A DNA stretch of 64,000 nt from Massospora cicadina. Its lineage: Eukaryota > Entomophthoromycota > Entomophthoromycetes > Entomophthorales > Entomophthoraceae. A program made the translations under genes and the position numbers. The first letter of the stretch is position 1; every line of letters starts with the position of its first letter. The DNA lies in assembly GCA_022478985.1 (NCBI GenBank), contig JAKSZP010018533.1, forward strand, positions 105,152 to 169,151, given 5' to 3'. This document shows positions 59,464 through 64,000 of the stretch, piece after piece. The notes below the pieces were generated by a model. It saw only the letters and a program-made list of their open reading frames with translations. It did no database searches and was not told where the DNA came from.

Positions 59464-59675
59464 CCTCAGCTTTTTTGTTTTTACTGTTTTTTTGTTTATT
59501 CCTGTGCGCTTGGTGCCTTTGGACGGTGCAGATCCAAGTCTGCTACCTTTACCATGCTTGTCCAAAACTATATTTGTTTATTAATTGATCTCATCTCTCC
59601 TGATGCGATTATCAAATTGTTCTGTTTGAATTTAATTGTTCACTAAAAAATTAGTAAACGGAAAGAAAAGATGTT

Positions 59676-59690
59676 GTTAGTTCTGATCTT
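59676..59690. repeat. LINE-B TSD, right copy
   Basis: This is identical to 50435-50449. Its perfect state suggests that LINE-B decayed mostly by indels inside, or that the match was preserved by chance. Confidence 0.93.
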
Positions 59691-60870
59691 GCACGAATTT
59701 CTTTTGAACAGTATACCATTGCAGCTCATTTATCAAGAGCCCATACCAGCTAAAAGATTGATTGTAAAACATTTATTTAAGCTACGTTATTATCAGCAAC
59801 GACCCTAGTAACCTTTTTACTGCACAGGTTTGCTTTCCTCTTGCACTTCATCATGTAATGTAGAATGTATTATTAATTGATGATAGTATGGAGACTAATA
59901 TCCATAGCTGAGTACAAATTATATTTCAGCCCAATGCTCAGCACTATTCCTGATTAATTACTCATGATGTTATACTCATAGGGATTCATTCCCTTGCTCT
60001 TGTCCACCCAATATTTTCTGAGATACCCCAGTGACAGTCTCTTCATTCCAACACACAGTTGGCAGCTATCCCCAATTGTGACACCTTCTATTCTAGATCC
60101 CCGCTCGATCTTTACTCTTTTCTAAGAGTCTTCCATTTATTGCACTCAGCAATAATATCCTTGAGACAGAATAGCACAAAGGAAGCTGATGATAGTTTAA
60201 CTATATATCTTTTGGGTAACTTAGAACATAATAACTTGTTATCTGACTGCTCTTTATTATAGTGAGCCCTAGGGAATATATAGTAAATTCGGCTGTCCAA
60301 TCCTCAGTTGACACCTTTTTGATGAAATGGCAGCCTTTTCCGTTGAATCACTCATCCTTGTCTAAGTAGTAATGGTCTTCCCCATCCTGGCTAGTTTCCA
60401 TCATTGGACATCCTCAAGATCTAAGCTGAAAGACTCAGAAAAACGTGCCCCTAACTTTTTCCTCTCAATCCAAGTGAGCCAACCATATTTGGCTAGTGAC
60501 CTGCTTAGGTAATGGGACTTAATACCCATTAAGGCAGGCCACTCGCCAACCAATCAATTCACTAGTTACAGGCAGCATCACTCACCTCAAAACTTGCTAT
60601 TCATTCCCAATCAGTCAGTGATGAAATCTGACCGATCTCAATTGGTACACCTGATAGTTAATCACTATCAGATGCCCCTATTTTATCGGCAACTCCACCC
60701 AATGAGATCTTAAGTATTTGTCCAGATTGATCCCTGATGGATACGACCAGGCGAATATCCCAAAATCCCCCAAACGTAGTTACTCCAAAACTAGGGCCAA
60801 CTGATTTATGATTTACTTCGCTTTAGGGATTTTCCCCTAGCGATTTCAGGTAATCTAGAAGGCTGGGAAT
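59691..60870. other. Unassigned sequence right of LINE-B
   Basis: No recognised gene or element end. The last part (about 60300-60870) is richer in C and precedes a coding-like region, so it could be an LTR or 5' leader of an unrecognised element. No partner repeat was found in the window. Confidence 0.4.
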
Positions 60871-61230
60871 ATGGGCAAAAATCCCAACACATCCCCCCTC
60901 TTGCCTAGATTTCCAGAAAGAAAAGGACCAGGGCATGAGAATACTGCTTTGGACACTTGGTTAAATACTTCATTGGTTCAAGTGGAGTACACTTGTCAAT
61001 ATGCAACGCTGCTTGGGATAACCTTCTTAATATGGCGTTCTTTCTCTTCCTACTCGCTACTGCCTTTTCAGAGCGCAGTCCTCATGATCTACTGTTGTGC
61101 CAGACTTATCAATTTACTCGTGATGATAGTCCCAGGACCCAGTTTTCCCCCCATTAGGTATATGACCTGCTATAATATTCAGGACTCTTGGTCCACCGTC
61201 CTTGATTTCCTGATTTTCTCCTCATCTTAG
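60871..61230 (+). pseudogene. Unrecognised gag-like coding relic
   Basis: Two overlapping frames (60871-61230 and 60957-61157) seem to be parts of one damaged protein. A stretch around ENTALDTWLNTSLVQVEY (about 60937-60990) resembles the W-L region at the start of retrotransposon capsid proteins, but this is a weak resemblance. No catalytic motif is present. Function is unknown. Confidence 0.35.
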
Positions 61231-61639
61231 GAAGGAGACTCTTGCTGTCAATGTGCATTTCACAGCTCAATTAAAATTATTTATTTCTATTTGCCCTTTT
61301 TATTTATTTCATAACCTTTTGGATCAAGTCATTTCTAATTCTTCCCTTGGAGAGCTTATCCCACTAATTTTGAGATTAATTTCTCCGAAATTGGAGCTTA
61401 ATGGATTGTAGAGTGCATAATGTCAACTTCTATATTAGTCCAAAATCCCCCTCTCATCCAGCTCATATGTTAAATTCCGAGTCACAATACTAGCAGCTTC
61501 TGAATAGTTTGTATGATCAAGACCTCTGTCTCTTCCAGCAGATGAGTCAGAATCTCAGCGGAAGCTCTTTTATGGTCCTTCCAGGACTCATACACCTAGT
61601 CTGGCACCAGCAGCTAGTCTTTCCATCAAATTACCAGAA

Positions 61640-62683
61640 ATGGTAACTAATCCCTCTGAAACCAGGGTGGCTTTTGTTTTGAACAAATCTCAGCTGATTC
61701 TTTCTCTGCTGTCAATTCCAGAGTTGGACTTCAAAGCCCTCTTGGATTTGGCTCCAATTGCTGATGCTCCAAACATTGTCGTAGAGCTCCAGAGATTATG
61801 CTGGTTGCTCTTGATCACTAATTTCGTGCTGGGTCATACCTGCTTCCTGAGTTCCTCTTTAGACTTGGTCAAAACTCACAAACCCGCTGTTCTGGTCTCT
61901 AATCTCACCATTGGTAACAGTATTCACTTTAAGCTCCCCTACGCTGAACTTGGGGCCCAAGTCACTGAGGCTTTTACCCTAGTGCTGAATCCCTCTGATC
62001 TTGATAACATTCTGAGTTGGGGTACTGCCACTTATGCTCTTCGCTTTTCTGGCCGTGTTATTTAAAGTTGGTTATATTGCTTCCAGCCTTACCCAGGTTC
62101 CATCATTCATTCAGCTTTAGCTTCCAAGAATCCTATAGTCATTGCTTGCAGGATGCAATCTGCTTCATGCATGACTATCTCTTCACTGGTGCTTCCCATC
62201 AGTATCTTCCGCTGTTGGTGTTGATAGAGGGCATGATTTGGCAACTCCCATCAAGCATTCCTTCTTTGTTGCCAGCCGATATGTCCAGTGCTCTTGAAGC
62301 CCGTCATCAGGCGCTTAGAACTAATATTCTAGCTCTGGTACCATATCAGGATTACTCAGGGTTTTTTGCTGATTGTCTATTCTTATACTAGTTGCTTTCC
62401 TCCCTGATCTGGGGTTTTGCAATTGGCTTCATCCAACATCTCAATTTCCCTTCCCCTAGTCACTTTCTCGCTGGGCTCTGCATCCACTCAAAGAATGTTT
62501 TGTGTAGGTCTAGCCCTCACTAGCATCCAATCTCATATTGATTTCGACAGGTTGTTCATTCCTACCGCAATCTATCCTCCCTCCCCAAAAGGCAACATAG
62601 GCGGAATTATCCCCTCAATGAGGACAATTAATAAAAATAAAAATTATAAATTTATATTGGCTTTTTCTCTATGCGGTTTATAA
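61640..62683 (+). pseudogene. Unrecognised coding relic, three adjoining frames
   Basis: The frames 61640-62065, 62017-62391 and 62417-62683 follow each other closely on the plus strand, with short overlaps or gaps, as in one protein broken by two frameshifts. The first (141 codons) is leucine-rich (SLLSIPELDFKALLDL). The second contains SSALEARHQALRTNILALV, probably helical. I recognise no family. It shows no similarity by eye to the other elements in the window. Confidence 0.4.
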
Positions 62684-62753
62684 TTTTTCCCCATATCTTT
62701 TATTAGTTTTTTACTTTAATTCTTCTCTTTTCCTATGAGACTTAAACTCTTTT

Positions 62754-62936
62754 TGGTTCAGCGGTCCATCTTTTTATTTATTTTCCCCCAAACTGGGTCC
62801 TGGGTACTTAAACCTGCCAGTTTTCTATGGTTCAGAGGTCCTTTTTTCAGACTTAACCATCTAGATTGGTTCAGTGGTCCTTTTTTGGACTTGACCTAAT
62901 CATCAGGACATGACCAACTTAATGGTTCATCAGTCC
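62754..62936. repeat. Degenerate tandem repeat, four units of GGTTCAGNGGTCC
   Basis: The core recurs at 62754-62766, 62829-62841, 62868-62880 and 62924-62936 (last unit GGTTCATCAGTCC). Each is followed by a T-run or T-rich sequence and most are accompanied by GACTTAAC-like words. Unit spacing is uneven (39-75 bp). Confidence 0.6.
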
Positions 62937-63084
62937 TTTGGGAACTTTTTTTTTATCAATCCATTGCTTCATATACTTACCATGACTCGTTTCATAACTC
63001 TTCCATCCAAGAGATTCTTGATGGAATAAGCATCAGTTGCCATCTAGGCAACCACTTCACACGGACATGACCACAAAGCAGTTA

Positions 63085-64000
63085 ATTTTTTTGAATTTAT
63101 TGCGAGGAAGGCTAACCATGGGATGGACACTTCCGAATTTGACCCAAAAGAAACAAAACTTAGTAACAGGGAAGGCACCCCAGAGAAGCGATGCTATCTC
63201 TTGTTGCCAGCGGGAACGCCACTTATGGGGAGGGGGAGGGAATGTGTGAAGGGGACGTAGCCGCAATTGAACACGTGTGGAGGAAAGGGTCTGATTTGAT
63301 TAACCAAATTGGGAACCAGGAGGAGACCAGCTGTTGGCGACGCGGTGGGAGGTATCCAAACATCCATGCCTGAAAGTGGTCCACCAAATGAGACCGGAAT
63401 CTGTGGACAGCTTCTGGGAGGGTGGGGGTGGAGCCTGTGATGGCATCCAAGACAATCGCGTGGATAGTACACATGGCGATTGCAACCACCAGAGCATGGA
63501 GGGAGGGTGGAAGGGGGGAGGCCATTGATAAAGCAAACATATCTCTTGACAGACTGAAGGGATGTGGTTGATCCTGGCAAGCAGACGTTGAACTTCGCGC
63601 CATATCACTTTAGAGGTAGGACACTTCACCATGCGGTGGAAAAGCGTTCCATACTGGCCACATACAACGCAGGATGAGTGTAAAGCGTTAGAGCGTTCAG
63701 TCGTATGGTACACCCGCCTCAGGCAGCACCACACATAGGAACGGATTTGAGGCTGAAACAGAGGATGGTGTGCGTATTTCCAAATAGTCTTCTAAGTCTC
63801 AATGGAGTAAGGAATGTCCATCATGTCCAGGTAGTCCACCCTGGATAAGACATGGGGCCGTGTGGGGATCACGCCATCTTGAATGGGTAACCCCTGTACC
63901 TCTTGTGTGAACTGAGGAGAGGGGCGGCCTCTCTGCGCTGTGTTTCCACTTATATGAATTCTCCACTCAGCGCTCCGCATGGAGAGTATACTTCGTTTGT
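63085..64000 (-). mobile_element. LINE-A copy 3, 3' part (continues beyond window)
   Basis: This is a minus-strand copy closely similar to LINE-A1 and LINE-A2. The tail (GTGTCCATCCCATGG, about 63114-63128) and AATAAATT are at its low-coordinate end. Its 5' part lies right of the window, so full length and TSD are unknown. Confidence 0.9.
63223..63980 (-). pseudogene. LINE-A3 ORF2 C-terminal region
   Basis: The pieces in order are 63980-63792, 63734-63300 and 63603-63223. The zf-RVT-like cluster CVVCGQYGTLFH..KC is in 63680-63630. The last frame is open to the natural end (SSWFPIWLIKSDPF...PSPSP), the same end as LINE-A1, so the terminal stop at 63223-63225 is probably the true ORF2 stop. A stop near 63794 and a frame change near 63600 break it. 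Confidence 0.82.

Larger units (their letters stand above)
50450..59675 (-). mobile_element. LINE-B: full-length L1-like LINE carrying two nested X copies
   Basis: It is flanked by the perfect 15-bp TSD GTTAGTTCTGATCTT (50435-50449 and 59676-59690). On the minus strand it begins CATCTTTTCTTTCCG, like LINE-A2, and ends with a decayed LINE tail (GAAGTGCTGATCC... then AATAAAT). Without X-M2 and X-M3 its length is about 5.3 kb, equal to LINE-A2. It is homologous to LINE-A along its whole length but clearly diverged, so it is an older copy or a sister family. It contains a small poly-A insertion near 50543-50586. Confidence 0.92.

Noticed and set aside
63334..63528. Plus-strand 64-codon frame near the right end
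   Set aside because: It is antisense to the conserved C-terminal ORF2 frame of LINE-A3, and the same shadow appears at 886-1104 on the opposite strand of LINE-A1.
1..64000. CRISPR array, bacterial operon or prophage
   Set aside because: There are no regularly spaced repeats, no bacterial gene organisation and no ribosome-binding sites. Chromodomains, LTRs, LINEs and a pol III SINE show eukaryotic DNA.

Overview
The window is eukaryotic and appears to consist almost entirely of dead, nested retrotransposons. I find no credible host protein gene, rRNA gene, stand-alone tRNA gene or CRISPR array. Chromodomain Ty3/gypsy elements, L1-like LINEs with a C-terminal zinc knuckle and a tRNA-derived SINE suggest a repeat-rich fungal genome (my lean) or another repeat-rich eukaryote such as a plant. 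The sequence alone does not settle which. Every coding region carries stops and frameshifts, so these are fossils.

Layout. (1) 1-12383: a plus-strand Ty3/gypsy element ('gypsy-A'). A LINE fragment (LINE-A1, 1-1348) sits in its 5' LTR, and a full-length LINE (LINE-A2, 7019-12289) sits in its 3' LTR. (2) 12384-15070: AT-rich sequence with no recognised gene, holding a tRNA-derived SINE (13721-14010, minus) between perfect 15-16 bp target-site duplications (TSDs). (3) 15076-23246: a minus-strand gypsy element ('gypsy-B') with TSD GTCAC; an ORF1-only element ('X', copy X-P) lies inside its 5' LTR. (4) 23620-41225: one old minus-strand X copy (X-anc) split into three pieces by two chromodomain gypsy elements, gypsy-C (25043-33487, plus) and gypsy-D (33833-41027, minus). 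Gypsy-C itself contains a solo LTR. (5) about 41226-49456: a plus-strand X copy (X-prime) split by gypsy-E (42082-47651, TSD AATAG) and by an unclassified 817-bp insertion. (6) 50450-59675: a full-length minus-strand LINE (LINE-B) with a perfect 15-bp TSD, carrying two nested X copies (X-M2, X-M3). (7) 59691-63084: unassigned sequence with unrecognised coding relics and a degenerate tandem repeat, followed by LINE-A3 (63085-64000, minus), which runs off the window.

Main result. Three kinds of element share one 3' end: the autonomous LINE (ORF1 plus endonuclease/RT ORF2), element X (about 1.95 kb, coding only for an ORF1-like CCHC protein) and the tRNA-derived SINE. All end in a block close to TGTCCATCCCCTGGTCAGC followed a few bases later by AATAAA-rich sequence. 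LINE and X also share a pyrimidine-rich 5' terminus (about CTTTTTCTTTCCG), and where readable they carry 14-16 bp TSDs. This looks like a LINE with two dependent partners: a 'half-LINE' comparable in design to mammalian HAL1, and a SINE. The LINE-driven mobilisation is inference; the shared ends and TSDs are read directly from the sequence.
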